In this document: piece by piece, positions 43,390-51,732 of the stretch
Layout: each line of letters opens with the position of its first letter
How positions within the stretch are numbered: position 1 is the stretch's first letter
From: JACDAN01 sp963834825
GTDB lineage: Bacteria; Actinomycetota; Thermoleophilia; Gaiellales; Gaiellaceae
Length of the DNA: 64,000 nucleotides
NCBI GenBank assembly: GCA_963834825.1
Contig: CAWICZ010000015.1
Location: forward strand, 62,001-126,000
Reading direction: 5' to 3'
The notes under the pieces: model-generated
Told to the model about the DNA's origin: nothing
Databases searched by the model: none
The model's input: only the letters and a program-made list of their open reading frames with translations
Made by a program: the position numbers and the translations under genes

Positions 43390-44372
43390 CGTTCCCGAAA
43401 ATCGAGCTCCACGTCCACCTCGAGGGGACCGTGCGGCCCGGGACGCTGCTCGAGATCGCGAGGCGGAACGACTACGCGCTGCCGGCGGACACCGTCGACG
43501 GAGTCGCGAAGCTCTACGACTACCGAGACTTCGCGCATTTCATCGACGTCTGGATCCTGACCACGAACGCACTCCGCACACGGGAGGACTTCCGCCAGGT
43601 CGTCGTCGACTACGCGGAAGAGGCCGCCGGGCACGGCGCCGTCTACCTGGAGGGAATCTTCTCGCCGGCCGAGCGAGCGCGGCGCGGCGTCGACTGGGAC
43701 GAGATCTACGGCGGGTACTGCGACGGCGCGCACGAGGCGCGGGAGCTCCACGGGGTCGAGATCCGCTTGACGCCCGACATCTTCCGCGGGGCGTCGCGAG
43801 AAGAATGCAAGCAGGTCGTCGACTACTCGGTGCGCTACCGAGACCGCGGTGTCGTCGCGGTCGGGCTCGGCGGGCTCGAGGCCGACTTCCCGCCGGAGCT
43901 ATACGCGCCCGTCTTCGAGCGAGTCAAGGCCGAAGGCCTCGGGTCGGTGCCGCACGCAGGGGAGGTCGCAGGCCCCGACTCGATCCGTGGCGCGCTCGAT
44001 GCGCTCGGCGCCGACCGAATCCGGCACGGGATCCGCGCTGTCGATGATCCGGCACTGCTGGTGGAGCTGCGCGAGCGCGAGATCGTGCTCGACGTCTGTC
44101 CCGTTTCGAACGCGCGAACCGGCGCGGTCGCCTCGCTCGACCAACACCCGCTCGGCCGTCTGCTCGAGGCCGGCGTGCGCTGCTCGATCTCGACGGACGA
44201 TCCGGCGATGTTCGATACCGACCTGACCCGGGAGTACGAGGCCGCCGCTTCTCTCGGCGCCGACCCGCAGACGTCGTACGAGGCCGGGGTCGCCGGGGCG
44301 CTATGCGACGACCGCACGCGGGAGCGTCTTCGCCGGATTGGCGAGGAATTCGCCTGGCGCTCGCTACCCTAA
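43386..44372 (+). CDS. Adenosine deaminase family protein
   Basis: 328 residues from a GTG that overlaps the tatC stop. Metal-binding HVHLEG at the N-terminus, YLEGIFSPAER, GLGGLEADFPPELY, VPHAGEVAGPDSI, RIRHGIRA and the catalytic STDDPAMFDTDL match the adenosine/adenine deaminase family. It could be adenosine deaminase, adenine deaminase or aminodeoxyfutalosine deaminase; sequence alone does not decide. It hydrolyses an amino group from a purine in the cytoplasm. Confidence 0.9.
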   Translation: MTFPKIELHVHLEGTVRPGTLLEIARRNDYALPADTVDGVAKLYDYRDFAHFIDVWILTTNALRTREDFRQVVVDYAEEAAGHGAVYLEGIFSPAERARRGVDWDEIYGGYCDGAHEARELHGVEIRLTPDIFRGASREECKQVVDYSVRYRDRGVVAVGLGGLEADFPPELYAPVFERVKAEGLGSVPHAGEVAGPDSIRGALDALGADRIRHGIRAVDDPALLVELREREIVLDVCPVSNARTGAVASLDQHPLGRLLEAGVRCSISTDDPAMFDTDLTREYEAAASLGADPQTSYEAGVAGALCDDRTRERLRRIGEEFAWRSLP

Positions 44373-44380
44373 GCGCCTAC

Positions 44381-45277
44381 ATGGCGAGATCCGCACAGCG
44401 CAGGAACCGCGAGCGTCGCGAGCGCCGGCCTCGGCCGCGCGCGGCAACGCCGATGGCCCGCCCGGCGGCGACCTACGAAGACACGATGTTCTTCCCACGG
44501 CTCCGGCGGCAGGCGAAGTGGATGTTCGTCCTCCTCGCGGTCATCTTCGGCCTCGGCTACGTGATCTTCAACGTCGGCGGGACGATCCCCGGAACCGGCC
44601 TCGGCGACGTCCTCCAGGGCCTCGGCCAGGGGACGTCCGGACCGAGTGTCGGCGGTGCCGAGGACAAGATCAAGGACGAGCCGAACAATCCGGCGGGCTA
44701 CCGCGACCTCGCGAACGCGCTTCAGCAGGAGCAGCGGCTCGACGAGGCGGTCGCTCCGTTGACGCGCTACCTCCAGTTCCGCCCGAAGGATCGGACGGCG
44801 CTGAGCCAGCTCGCCGGCATCTACCTCACCCAGGCCCAGCAGGCCCAGGACCGCGCGCAGCTGGCGCAGTTCCGGCTCCAGCAGCTCACCGGGGGTGACC
44901 TCTTCACGCCGGGCCAGTCGAGCCAGTTCGGCCAGCAGTTCGGCACCGGGCAGGTCAGCCAGATCGAAGCCAATAAGCTGAACCAGCAGATCAACACGGA
45001 CTTCTCGGCGGCGCAACAGGCCTACCAGAACGCGACCCGGACCTACAAGGGCCTGGTCGCCGCGACTCCTCGCCAAACGCAGGCCGATCAGCCGTCGATC
45101 TTCCTCCAGCTCGGCTTCGCCGCCCAGTCTGCCGGCGACTACAAGGAGGCGCTCGCGGCGTACAACCGCTTCCTCGCGGTCGCGCCCGACTCGCCCAACG
45201 CCGCCGGTGTACGCGCTCAGATCAAGCAGCTCGAGGCGGCGATCAAGGCGCAGGCTTCCCAGCCTGGTCAGCAGTAG
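44381..45277 (+). CDS. Membrane-anchored TPR protein
   Basis: 298 residues. A very basic N-terminus (AQRRNRERRERRPRPRAA) precedes one span (WMFVLLAVIFGLGYVIFNVG). The outer part has two TPR-like units (NNPAGYRDLANALQQEQRLD; IFLQLGFAAQSAGDYKEALA) flanking a Gln-rich helical region. It resembles small actinobacterial TPR membrane proteins of unknown role and is followed by STAS and cytochrome c genes on the same strand. Confidence 0.82.
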   Translation: MARSAQRRNRERRERRPRPRAATPMARPAATYEDTMFFPRLRRQAKWMFVLLAVIFGLGYVIFNVGGTIPGTGLGDVLQGLGQGTSGPSVGGAEDKIKDEPNNPAGYRDLANALQQEQRLDEAVAPLTRYLQFRPKDRTALSQLAGIYLTQAQQAQDRAQLAQFRLQQLTGGDLFTPGQSSQFGQQFGTGQVSQIEANKLNQQINTDFSAAQQAYQNATRTYKGLVAATPRQTQADQPSIFLQLGFAAQSAGDYKEALAAYNRFLAVAPDSPNAAGVRAQIKQLEAAIKAQASQPGQQ

Positions 45278-45306
45278 ACTCTTCGGGCTTCCGACCGAGG
45301 AGACGG

Positions 45307-45672
45307 GTGAACTTCGAGATCAAGACCGAGCAGCTTGACGACAAGTCGTACGTCATCGCGCTCGCGGGCGAGGTCGATCTCTACACGGCGCCCGAGTTCA
45401 AGGAGCAGCTGCTGGACGTGATCGCGAAGGGCGCACAAGACGTCGTCGTCGACTTCACGAACACGACGTTCATCGACTCGACGACGCTCGGCGTCCTCGT
45501 CGGCGGCGTGAAGCGGCTGCGGACGGACGACGGCCAGCTCTCGCTCGTCTGCAGCGATCGCAACATCACGAAGATCTTCGAGATCACCGGCCTCGACCGC
45601 GTCTTCACGATCTACGGCACCCGGGACGAGGCGCTCTCGGCGATCAGGTCGGCGACCCAGCCCTCGGCGTAG
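45307..45672 (+). CDS. STAS-domain anti-sigma factor antagonist
   Basis: 121 residues, GTG start behind AGGAGACG. A single STAS domain: VIALAGEVDLYTAPEFKEQL and VVVDFTNTTFIDSTTLGVLV, with the Ser of DSTTLG being the site phosphorylated in SpoIIAA/RsbV-like proteins. It would bind a cognate anti-sigma kinase and so free a sigma factor; no anti-sigma or sigma gene is in the window. The cytochrome c gene starts at its stop codon. Confidence 0.92.
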   Translation: MNFEIKTEQLDDKSYVIALAGEVDLYTAPEFKEQLLDVIAKGAQDVVVDFTNTTFIDSTTLGVLVGGVKRLRTDDGQLSLVCSDRNITKIFEITGLDRVFTIYGTRDEALSAIRSATQPSA

Positions 45673-46301
45673 TGCCCCTTCGAGCGGCGCTCGTCTGTCT
45701 GGCGGCGCTCGCGCTGGCAGGCTGCGGGACCAGCGGGCTCACGGACGAAGGCGCTGACGTCCCCGACGGCAAGCTGCTCTTCACGCAGAACTGCGGCTCC
45801 TGCCACACGCTGCGCGAAGCGGGGACGAACGGGTCGACTCAGAACCCGATCGGCGCGCCGAACCTCGACGAAGCCTTCGCGGGGCCGCGGATGGAAGGCT
45901 TCGACGAGAGTGCGATCGAGGAGGTCGTGCGCCACCAGATCGAGTTCGCTGCGGATCCGATGCCACGGAACCTCGTCAAGGGTGAGGAGGCCGACGCGGT
46001 CGCTGCGTACGTCGCCGCGGTCGCTGCGAATCCCGAAGCGGAGGTGGCGCTTCCGCCGGGCGCCGGCGGCAACGATCCGAAGCTCCTCTTCCAGTCCAAC
46101 TGCGGCAGCTGCCACGTCCTCGCTGACGCGGGCACGAAGGGCACTGTCGGCCCGAACCTCGACCAGGTGCAGCCGCAGCTCCAGCAGGCCCTCAGGCAGA
46201 TCGAAAACGGCGGCGGCGGCATGCCGCCGTTCAAGGGTCAGCTGTCCGACGAGCAGATCCGCACGCTCGCCGAATACGTCGCCGAGTCCACGCGCGGCTG
46301 A
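45672..46301 (+). CDS. Di-haem cytochrome c lipoprotein
   Basis: 209 residues, GTG start. Lipoprotein signal (LVCLAALALAGCG), then two cytochrome c domains with QNCGSCHTLREAG and SNCGSCHVLADAG. The second domain ends with GGGGMPPFKGQLSDEQI, nearly the same as the mono-haem protein at 34598. It is convergent with the cytochrome oxidase operon and probably carries electrons to it on the outer face of the membrane. Confidence 0.92.
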   Translation: MPLRAALVCLAALALAGCGTSGLTDEGADVPDGKLLFTQNCGSCHTLREAGTNGSTQNPIGAPNLDEAFAGPRMEGFDESAIEEVVRHQIEFAADPMPRNLVKGEEADAVAAYVAAVAANPEAEVALPPGAGGNDPKLLFQSNCGSCHVLADAGTKGTVGPNLDQVQPQLQQALRQIENGGGGMPPFKGQLSDEQIRTLAEYVAESTRG

Positions 46302-46310
46302 CTCGACGGC

Positions 46311-46988
46311 CTAAGGAGCGATCTGCCGGCTCGGCTCTTCGGTGCGAACTTCTTCGTGCTCGGCGACGAGATCGACGACGACGTGGGTGATCGGCACGTC
46401 GAATCGCTCCCGAGCGCCCTGCACGATCCCCCGCTCGAGCCAGAGCGACCGGCCCTCGGGGTGCGTCGAGATGATGATCTCGTCGGCGCCGAACGTCCGT
46501 AAGGCGTCCTCGATCGCCTGGAGCGGGTCGGCCTCGCCGACCTCGCCCTCGCAGTTCACGCCGATCTCCCGAAGCCGTGACAGGCTGTGCTCTAGCCGCA
46601 CCTGCGCCTTCGCGCGAGCCTCGTCCTCGTCAGACGCGATGAACCGGACCCTCGAGAGCAGCGTCGGGCAGATCACCCGCACGCGCTCCTCGTAGTCCTC
46701 CGCCCGCCGGCGGATCTCCTCGCGCAGCGTCTCGCCGCCGACCGTCTCGTTCGCGATGACGAGAATCCGCCGCTCGCCGGGCGCGCTTGGCCGCAGGGAC
46801 GCTGTCCGTACGGGCGGTTCCCGGCGAGCGCGAACGATCCAGGCGATCGCGGCCGCCGTCAGCAGAACGAAGACCGCGACACCCAGCCAGCGATTGATCG
46901 CCGCTGCGAGAACGATCAGCCCGAAGTACCCGATCGCGAGCAGCACGAGCCGAAACGCATCGGCCTCGCTCTTGAACGGGTTCCTCAT
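46311..46988 (-). CDS. Membrane protein with universal-stress-like domain
   Basis: 225 residues. Two N-terminal spans (LVLLAIGYFGLIVLAAAI; VAVFVLLTAAAIAWIV), then a cytoplasmic USP-like domain: RRILVIANETVGGETLREEI, ARAKAQVRLEHSLSRLREIG and DEIIISTHPEGRSLWLERG. The ANETV-G motif recurs in the two-domain protein at 47609. It is the last gene of the cta operon, 15 bases after ctaE. Function unknown. Confidence 0.85.
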   Translation of the reverse strand: MRNPFKSEADAFRLVLLAIGYFGLIVLAAAINRWLGVAVFVLLTAAAIAWIVRARREPPVRTASLRPSAPGERRILVIANETVGGETLREEIRRRAEDYEERVRVICPTLLSRVRFIASDEDEARAKAQVRLEHSLSRLREIGVNCEGEVGEADPLQAIEDALRTFGADEIIISTHPEGRSLWLERGIVQGARERFDVPITHVVVDLVAEHEEVRTEEPSRQIAP

Positions 46989-47003
46989 CGACCGCCCCGT
47001 GCC

Positions 47004-47612
47004 CTAGAGGAGGTAGATCGTCGTGTAGACCACGATCCACATTACGTCGACGAAGTGCCAGTAGATCCCCGGAATCTCGACCCCAGCGTGATGCGCCGGC
47101 GAGAAGTGGCCGCGGAAGGCGCGAATCGTTGCGAACGTCAGCAGCGTCAGGCCGACGAAGACGTGGGCGCCGTGAAGCCCCGTGAGCCCGTAGAAGATCG
47201 TCCCGAAGGCGCCGTCGCCGGGGTTGAAGCCGACGCGCGAGTACTCACGCACCTGGGTGAGCAGGAAGGTGAGCCCGAGGGCGACGGTCAGCACGAGGCC
47301 GGCCTGGAGCCCGGCGCGGTTTCCGCGCTTGATCGACTGCAGCGCCCAGTGGATCGTGAAGCTGGACGTGACGAGGATGGCGGTGTTGACCCCGGCGACG
47401 AACTTCGGCAACTCGAACGGCTCGAGCGGCCATTCCGCATCGCCGTTCACCCGGACGAAGAAGTACGCGGTGAAGAACGAGCCGAAGAGCATGATCTCCG
47501 ACGCGATGAAGAGGAGCATCCCGAGGACGGGCGGCTCGACCCGGGAGCTCCTGTGGGCTTCCGGCGGGTGGAGTGCGTGCGCGTCGTGCGCAGCTTCGGC
47601 GTGCGCGCTCAC
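47004..47612 (-). CDS. ctaE: Cytochrome c oxidase subunit III
   Basis: 202 residues, GTG start. A His-containing N-terminus, then five spans with LGMLLFIASEIMLFGSFFTA, GLTGLHGAHVFVGLTLL and the C-terminal YWHFVDVMWIVVYTTIYLL, the subunit III signature. It overlaps the USP gene upstream by four bases. Confidence 0.95.
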   Translation of the reverse strand: MSAHAEAAHDAHALHPPEAHRSSRVEPPVLGMLLFIASEIMLFGSFFTAYFFVRVNGDAEWPLEPFELPKFVAGVNTAILVTSSFTIHWALQSIKRGNRAGLQAGLVLTVALGLTFLLTQVREYSRVGFNPGDGAFGTIFYGLTGLHGAHVFVGLTLLTFATIRAFRGHFSPAHHAGVEIPGIYWHFVDVMWIVVYTTIYLL

Positions 47613-48460
47613 TCGACGGGCACTCCCTCGGCGCCGACCTCTTCGGCCGGAATGACGACGTGTTCCACCGGGAGCTTGGCGTCGTTCGTCAGCCGCTCGA
47701 CCAGGTTGCGGCGGAGCCAGCCCGACCTCTCCTCTTCGAAGGTCGACACGATGATCTCGTCGACCCGCTCGTCCTGGATCGCCTGCATCGCGGCCGCGTA
47801 GGGATCCGGGTGCGCGATCTGACCGTGGGCGTCGATCCCGGAGGCGCGCAGCTCCGACAGCGCGCGCCGGAGCCTCCTCTCGGCCTCGGGGTGCGCCGAC
47901 TGCGAGGGGTCGCTCTGCGGGCTGACGACCAGGAAGCTGGTCGGGCCCTGCTTGGCGCGCTCGCGGATCCGGTCGAGCAGGGGCTCCCCGATGACGGTCT
48001 CGTTGGCGATCACGAGAACGTTCGCCTGCCCGTCGTCGCTGCCGACCTCGGTAACGACATGCTCGACGGGAACGTCGCCTGCCGCGCTACGGACTCGGTC
48101 GACCACGTTCTTGCGGATCCAGCCCGACTTCTCGACCGGATGTGTCGAGAGAATCACCTCCGTCGGCTTCGGTTCCAGCATCGCGATCGCGTCGCGCACG
48201 GCCTCGTCGGGCTCTGATTCGACGACCATTCCGTGGGCGGGGATGCCGGCCTCCCGCAACGCGGCCATCGTCCGGTCGAGGCGCCGACCGGCCGACGCGC
48301 GCCGTGTGTCCTCGTACACCACGTAGCCCGCCCGCGGATCGCTGACGGGCGCCAGCACGGTCACCATCTCGACGTCTCCCTCGGCGGCCCTGGCCTTGAC
48401 GGCGTCGATGAGCGCCGGGCCGGCGACTGTCTCATTGGCGATGACGAGGATGTGCCTCAT
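47609..48460 (-). CDS. Two-domain universal-stress-like protein
   Basis: 283 residues with two similar USP-like halves: RHILVIANETVAGPALIDAV with TEVILSTHPVEKSGWIRKN, and NVLVIANETVIGEPLLDRIR with DEIIVSTFEEERSGWLRRNL. The nucleotide-binding loop is not the canonical GxxGxxG(S/T). It is locked between ctaD and ctaE by four-base overlaps, implying a role tied to the oxidase, for instance sensing or assembly; this is inference. Confidence 0.85.
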   Translation of the reverse strand: MRHILVIANETVAGPALIDAVKARAAEGDVEMVTVLAPVSDPRAGYVVYEDTRRASAGRRLDRTMAALREAGIPAHGMVVESEPDEAVRDAIAMLEPKPTEVILSTHPVEKSGWIRKNVVDRVRSAAGDVPVEHVVTEVGSDDGQANVLVIANETVIGEPLLDRIRERAKQGPTSFLVVSPQSDPSQSAHPEAERRLRRALSELRASGIDAHGQIAHPDPYAAAMQAIQDERVDEIIVSTFEEERSGWLRRNLVERLTNDAKLPVEHVVIPAEEVGAEGVPVE

Positions 48461-50406
48461 GTCCGCACCGGCTCCTCAGCTTCCACGACGTGGCGCTCGC
48501 CGTTGAACACGGCGTGCCGGGCTCCGGGCACGCCGTACTCATACGGGTTCCCCACCACTTGCGGGATCTCGTCGAAGTTGAAGAGCGGCGGCGGCGACGA
48601 GACCTGCCACTCGAGCGTCATGCCCCGCCAGGGGTTGGCCGGCGCCCGTGGCCCGCGGGCCCAGCTGACGACCATGTTGTAGACGAAGATCAGGAACGAC
48701 GCGCCGAGCACGAACGCCGAGATCGAGATGAACATGTTCCAGTTCCCGAACTGCGGGTCGTAGGTGTAGACGCGCCTCGGCATCCCCTGAATGCCGATGA
48801 TGTGCATCGGGAAGAAGGTCGCGTTGACGGCGAGGAACGTCAGCCAGAAATGCAGCTTCCCGAGCCGCTCGTTGTACATCCGCCCCGTCATCTTCGGGAA
48901 CCAGTAGTAGATCCCGGCGAAGATGGTGAATAGCGACCCGCCGAGGAGGACGTAGTGGATGTGGGCGACGATGAAGTACGTGTCCGATGCATGGATGTCG
49001 ATCGGGACCGCGCCCAGGAAGATCCCGGAGAGGCCGCCGATGACGAACTGCGAGACGAACCCGAGCGCCCATAACATCGGCGTCGAGAAGTTGATCTTCC
49101 CCTCCCAGGTCGTCGCCAGCCAGGAGAAGACCTTGATCCCGGTCGGAACGGCGATCAGCAGCGTCGTGATCATCATCGGGATGCGCAGCCACGTCGCCAT
49201 CCCGGAGACGAACATGTGGTGCGCCCAGACCGAGAAGCCGAGGATCAGAATCGCGACCAGCGACAGCGCCATCAGCCGGTAGCCGAAGATCGGCTTCCGC
49301 GACATCGTCGAGATCACCTCGGAGACGATTCCGAAGCCGGGCAGGATCATGATGTAGACGGCGGGGTGGGAGTAGAACCAGAAGATGTGCTGGTACCCGA
49401 GTGGGTACCCGCCCTCGGCGATGTTGAAGAAGTTCGTGTGCATGATCTTGTCGAACATCACGAAGAACTGCGACCCGGCGATGAACGGCGTCGCGATCAC
49501 GACGAGCAGCGAGGTCGTGAAGTTCGCCCAGACGAGTAGCGGCATGCGCCAGAACGTCATGCCCGGCGCGCGCATGGTGATGATCGTGACCAGGAAGTTG
49601 AGCGCGGTCATGATCGACGACGCCCCCGCCCACTGGACGGCCATCGAGAAGAAGACGTTGCCGAACGGCTGCTCGACCGACAGTGGCGTGTAGTTCGTCC
49701 AGCCGGCCCCGAACCCGGGGAAGAAGAAGCTGGAGAGCATCATGATCCCGGCGATCGGGAGCAGCCAGTAGGAAAGGGCGTTAAGCCTCGGGAACGCCAT
49801 GTCCGGCGCGCCGATCATCAGGGGCAGGACGTAGTTCGCCAGCCCGGCGAAGGCCGGGATCACGAACAGGAAGATCATCAGCGAGGCGTGGACCGAGAAG
49901 AGCTCGTTGTAGGTCTGCGGGTCGACGAAGTTGGATTCCGGTTGGGCCAGCTCGGCGCGGACGAGCATCGCGAGCATCCCGCCGGCGAGGAAGAAGAAGA
50001 TCGTCGTCGTGACGTACTGGATCCCGATCACCTTGTGGTCGGTGTTGATCCGGAAGTAGTCCGTCCAGCGCCGCGCGCCGTGGCCCGAGTGGTCCTCGGG
50101 CTTCGTCGGCTGGCCGAACGCCCACGCCAGCCAGTAGTCGAACGCTCCGAGGCCGGCCAGGAAGCCGATCGGCGCCAGGGTCAGCCCGGCGACGACGATG
50201 ATCGCGTCCCAGAAGACGACCGGATGCCAGCCGGCCAGCTCCCGGATCCCGACGACGAGCCCGAAGCCGATCCCGAAGAACAGGGCGGTCATCCAGATGG
50301 CCCTGATCCAGCCGGGGCCGAGCAGCAGGCGGCGCCAGCGCGGCGGCGGCGGGGTCGGGGCGTGCACCTCCGGCTCGGCGTGCTCGTCGACGCTGACCGT
50401 GCTCAC
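48457..50406 (-). CDS. ctaD: Cytochrome c oxidase subunit I (A2-type haem-copper oxidase)
   Basis: 649 residues from the GTG at 50406. Core helices carry SVHASLMIFLFVIPAF (low-spin haem His), HIFWFYSHPAVYIMILPGFG (CuB His) and SDTYFIVAHIHYVLLGG (haem ligands). The YSHPAV motif, in place of GHPEV, marks the A2 type, in which Tyr-Ser replaces the proton-channel Glu. An extra N-terminal pair of spans is present, making it longer than minimal subunit I. It reduces oxygen and pumps protons. Its ribosome-binding site lies in palindromic copy B. Confidence 0.96.
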   Translation of the reverse strand: MSTVSVDEHAEPEVHAPTPPPPRWRRLLLGPGWIRAIWMTALFFGIGFGLVVGIRELAGWHPVVFWDAIIVVAGLTLAPIGFLAGLGAFDYWLAWAFGQPTKPEDHSGHGARRWTDYFRINTDHKVIGIQYVTTTIFFFLAGGMLAMLVRAELAQPESNFVDPQTYNELFSVHASLMIFLFVIPAFAGLANYVLPLMIGAPDMAFPRLNALSYWLLPIAGIMMLSSFFFPGFGAGWTNYTPLSVEQPFGNVFFSMAVQWAGASSIMTALNFLVTIITMRAPGMTFWRMPLLVWANFTTSLLVVIATPFIAGSQFFVMFDKIMHTNFFNIAEGGYPLGYQHIFWFYSHPAVYIMILPGFGIVSEVISTMSRKPIFGYRLMALSLVAILILGFSVWAHHMFVSGMATWLRIPMMITTLLIAVPTGIKVFSWLATTWEGKINFSTPMLWALGFVSQFVIGGLSGIFLGAVPIDIHASDTYFIVAHIHYVLLGGSLFTIFAGIYYWFPKMTGRMYNERLGKLHFWLTFLAVNATFFPMHIIGIQGMPRRVYTYDPQFGNWNMFISISAFVLGASFLIFVYNMVVSWARGPRAPANPWRGMTLEWQVSSPPPLFNFDEIPQVVGNPYEYGVPGARHAVFNGERHVVEAEEPVRT

Positions 50407-50561
50407 TGGTGGCCCTTCCAGCAATGCCGCCGAGTTTCTGGGTCGCGAGCACCAAGCCAGAGGCCGCACTCCGACGAGGCAAGGTCAGAAGACCTTGGTG
50501 AGGAGGAGGGTGGGCTTTGGCGCCGCGTGATCGCGGGCCAGAAGCCGGCATGTATTGCTGG
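50407..50561 (-). repeat. Dispersed palindromic leader element, copy B (upstream of ctaD)
   Basis: 155 bases filling the gap between the ctaC stop and ctaD start. It matches copy A over nearly its whole length, including GGTCGCGAGCACCAAGCCAG and GCCGCGTGATCGCGGGCCAG. The central stem differs in sequence but still pairs: CAAGGTC (50480-50486) with GACCTTG (50491-50497), a two-pair covariation relative to copy A. Minus-strand RNA ends GGAAGGGCCACCAGTG, giving the ctaD ribosome-binding site and start. Confidence 0.85.
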
Positions 50562-50566
50562 ACGGG

Positions 50567-51340
50567 TCACCTAGCCCCCCTTCTGCGCCAGGCCACGAAC
50601 TCCGACTCCGGCATGACGATAGCCCGGGTGCGCATGAGCGCGTGACCCAAGCCGCAGAGCTCCGTGCAGATCAACGGGAAGTTGCCAAGCTTCGTCGGCG
50701 TCACCGTGATCTCGGTCTCCAGGCCGGGCACCGCGTCCTGCTTCTGACGGAACTCCGGCACGAAGAACGAGTGGATCACCTCGCGTGCGGTCAAGTGCAG
50801 CCTCGTCGGGCGGTCGAGGGGGAGCACGAGGTTCGGCGAGCTCTTGCAGCGCCTATTGACCGCTCCCGAGAGCCGGGGGTTGAAGCAGATGAAGCCGTCC
50901 ATGTCCTCGGCCGCTCCCGGCGGCGGATACGCCACGGTCCAGGCGAACTGCTGGCCGAGGATCTCGACGCGCATGGAGCCGGACGGGTCGCGGTCGTTCT
51001 GGGCCAACGCGACGGAGCTGACGATGATCATCGCGATCACGAGGATGAGCGGAATCACCGTCCAGGTGATCTCGATCCCCGTGTGCCCGTGGATCGGCGG
51101 TCCGTCGGAGTCATCGTCGGGCTTCGCTCGGAACTTGATCAGCGAGTACACGCTCACCGCGGCGACGACCGAGAAGATCGCGATGCAGATCGCGGTCACG
51201 AACCAGAACACGAAGTCGATCCGCTCGCCTTCCTTGGAGGCGTTTTCGGGTAGCCACGGGATGAAGATTGCGACGGCTGTCGCGCCTGCGGCGAACAGGA
51301 GGGCGACCAGGAAGACGCGAATGAGCGAGCCCGCGCGCAC
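50567..51340 (-). CDS. ctaC: Cytochrome c oxidase subunit II
   Basis: 257 residues, GTG start. Two N-terminal spans (LIRVFLVALLFAAGATAVAI; TWTVIPLILVIAMIIVSSVA) and an outer CuA domain with the full binding loop CTELCGLGHALM plus the upstream His in REVIHSFFVPEFRQKQDAVP. It accepts electrons from cytochrome c. It is the first gene of the ctaC-ctaD-USP-ctaE-USP operon. Confidence 0.95.
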   Translation of the reverse strand: MRAGSLIRVFLVALLFAAGATAVAIFIPWLPENASKEGERIDFVFWFVTAICIAIFSVVAAVSVYSLIKFRAKPDDDSDGPPIHGHTGIEITWTVIPLILVIAMIIVSSVALAQNDRDPSGSMRVEILGQQFAWTVAYPPPGAAEDMDGFICFNPRLSGAVNRRCKSSPNLVLPLDRPTRLHLTAREVIHSFFVPEFRQKQDAVPGLETEITVTPTKLGNFPLICTELCGLGHALMRTRAIVMPESEFVAWRRRGAR

Positions 51341-51447
51341 CGGGCGCGAGCCTACCGGTCGAGGCCCGCGTTAGCAGGAGAAAGAGAACGGGTACACGAC
51401 CAGGCGGCCCGCCGCGATGCGGCGTGCCCTGACAAGGAGGAACTGAA

Positions 51448-51681
51448 GTGGGAATCGGAGTGAGCTTGCTGTTGACTGCGGCCGGGGCGATCCTCATCTG
51501 GGGCGTGACCGGCGAGGCCGCCGGACTCAACGTGGACGCGATCGGCGTGATCCTGATGATCGTTGGCCTCGCCGGCCTCCTGATCTCGCTGGTGTTCTGG
51601 TCGAGCTGGGGCGGTCCCGGGTACTTCGGCCGCCGGCGCGAGACGGTCGTCGAAGAGGCACCACCTCCCCCGGCGCGCTGA
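51448..51681 (+). CDS. DUF6458-like small membrane protein
   Basis: 77 residues from a GTG with AAGGAGGA upstream. It begins MGIGVSLLLTAAGAILIWGV, continues with GLNVDAIGVILMIVGLAGLL (two spans) and ends in a Pro/Arg tail. This pattern is widespread in Actinobacteria as DUF6458. Function unknown. Confidence 0.85.
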   Translation: MGIGVSLLLTAAGAILIWGVTGEAAGLNVDAIGVILMIVGLAGLLISLVFWSSWGGPGYFGRRRETVVEEAPPPPAR

Positions 51682-51691
51682 CCGCGACCGA

Positions 51692-51720
51692 CTGCGCGGG
51701 CGGGCATCCCGCCCGCGCAG
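51692..51720. terminator. 13-bp perfect hairpin between convergent genes
   Basis: CTGCGCGGGCGGG, a CAT loop and CCCGCCCGCGCAG form a perfect stem 10 bases after the small membrane protein gene and 12 bases before the end of the M23 peptidase gene. No U-tract, but the strength and position suit a bidirectional terminator. Confidence 0.65.
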
Positions 51721-51732
51721 ACCGCGCTTGGT

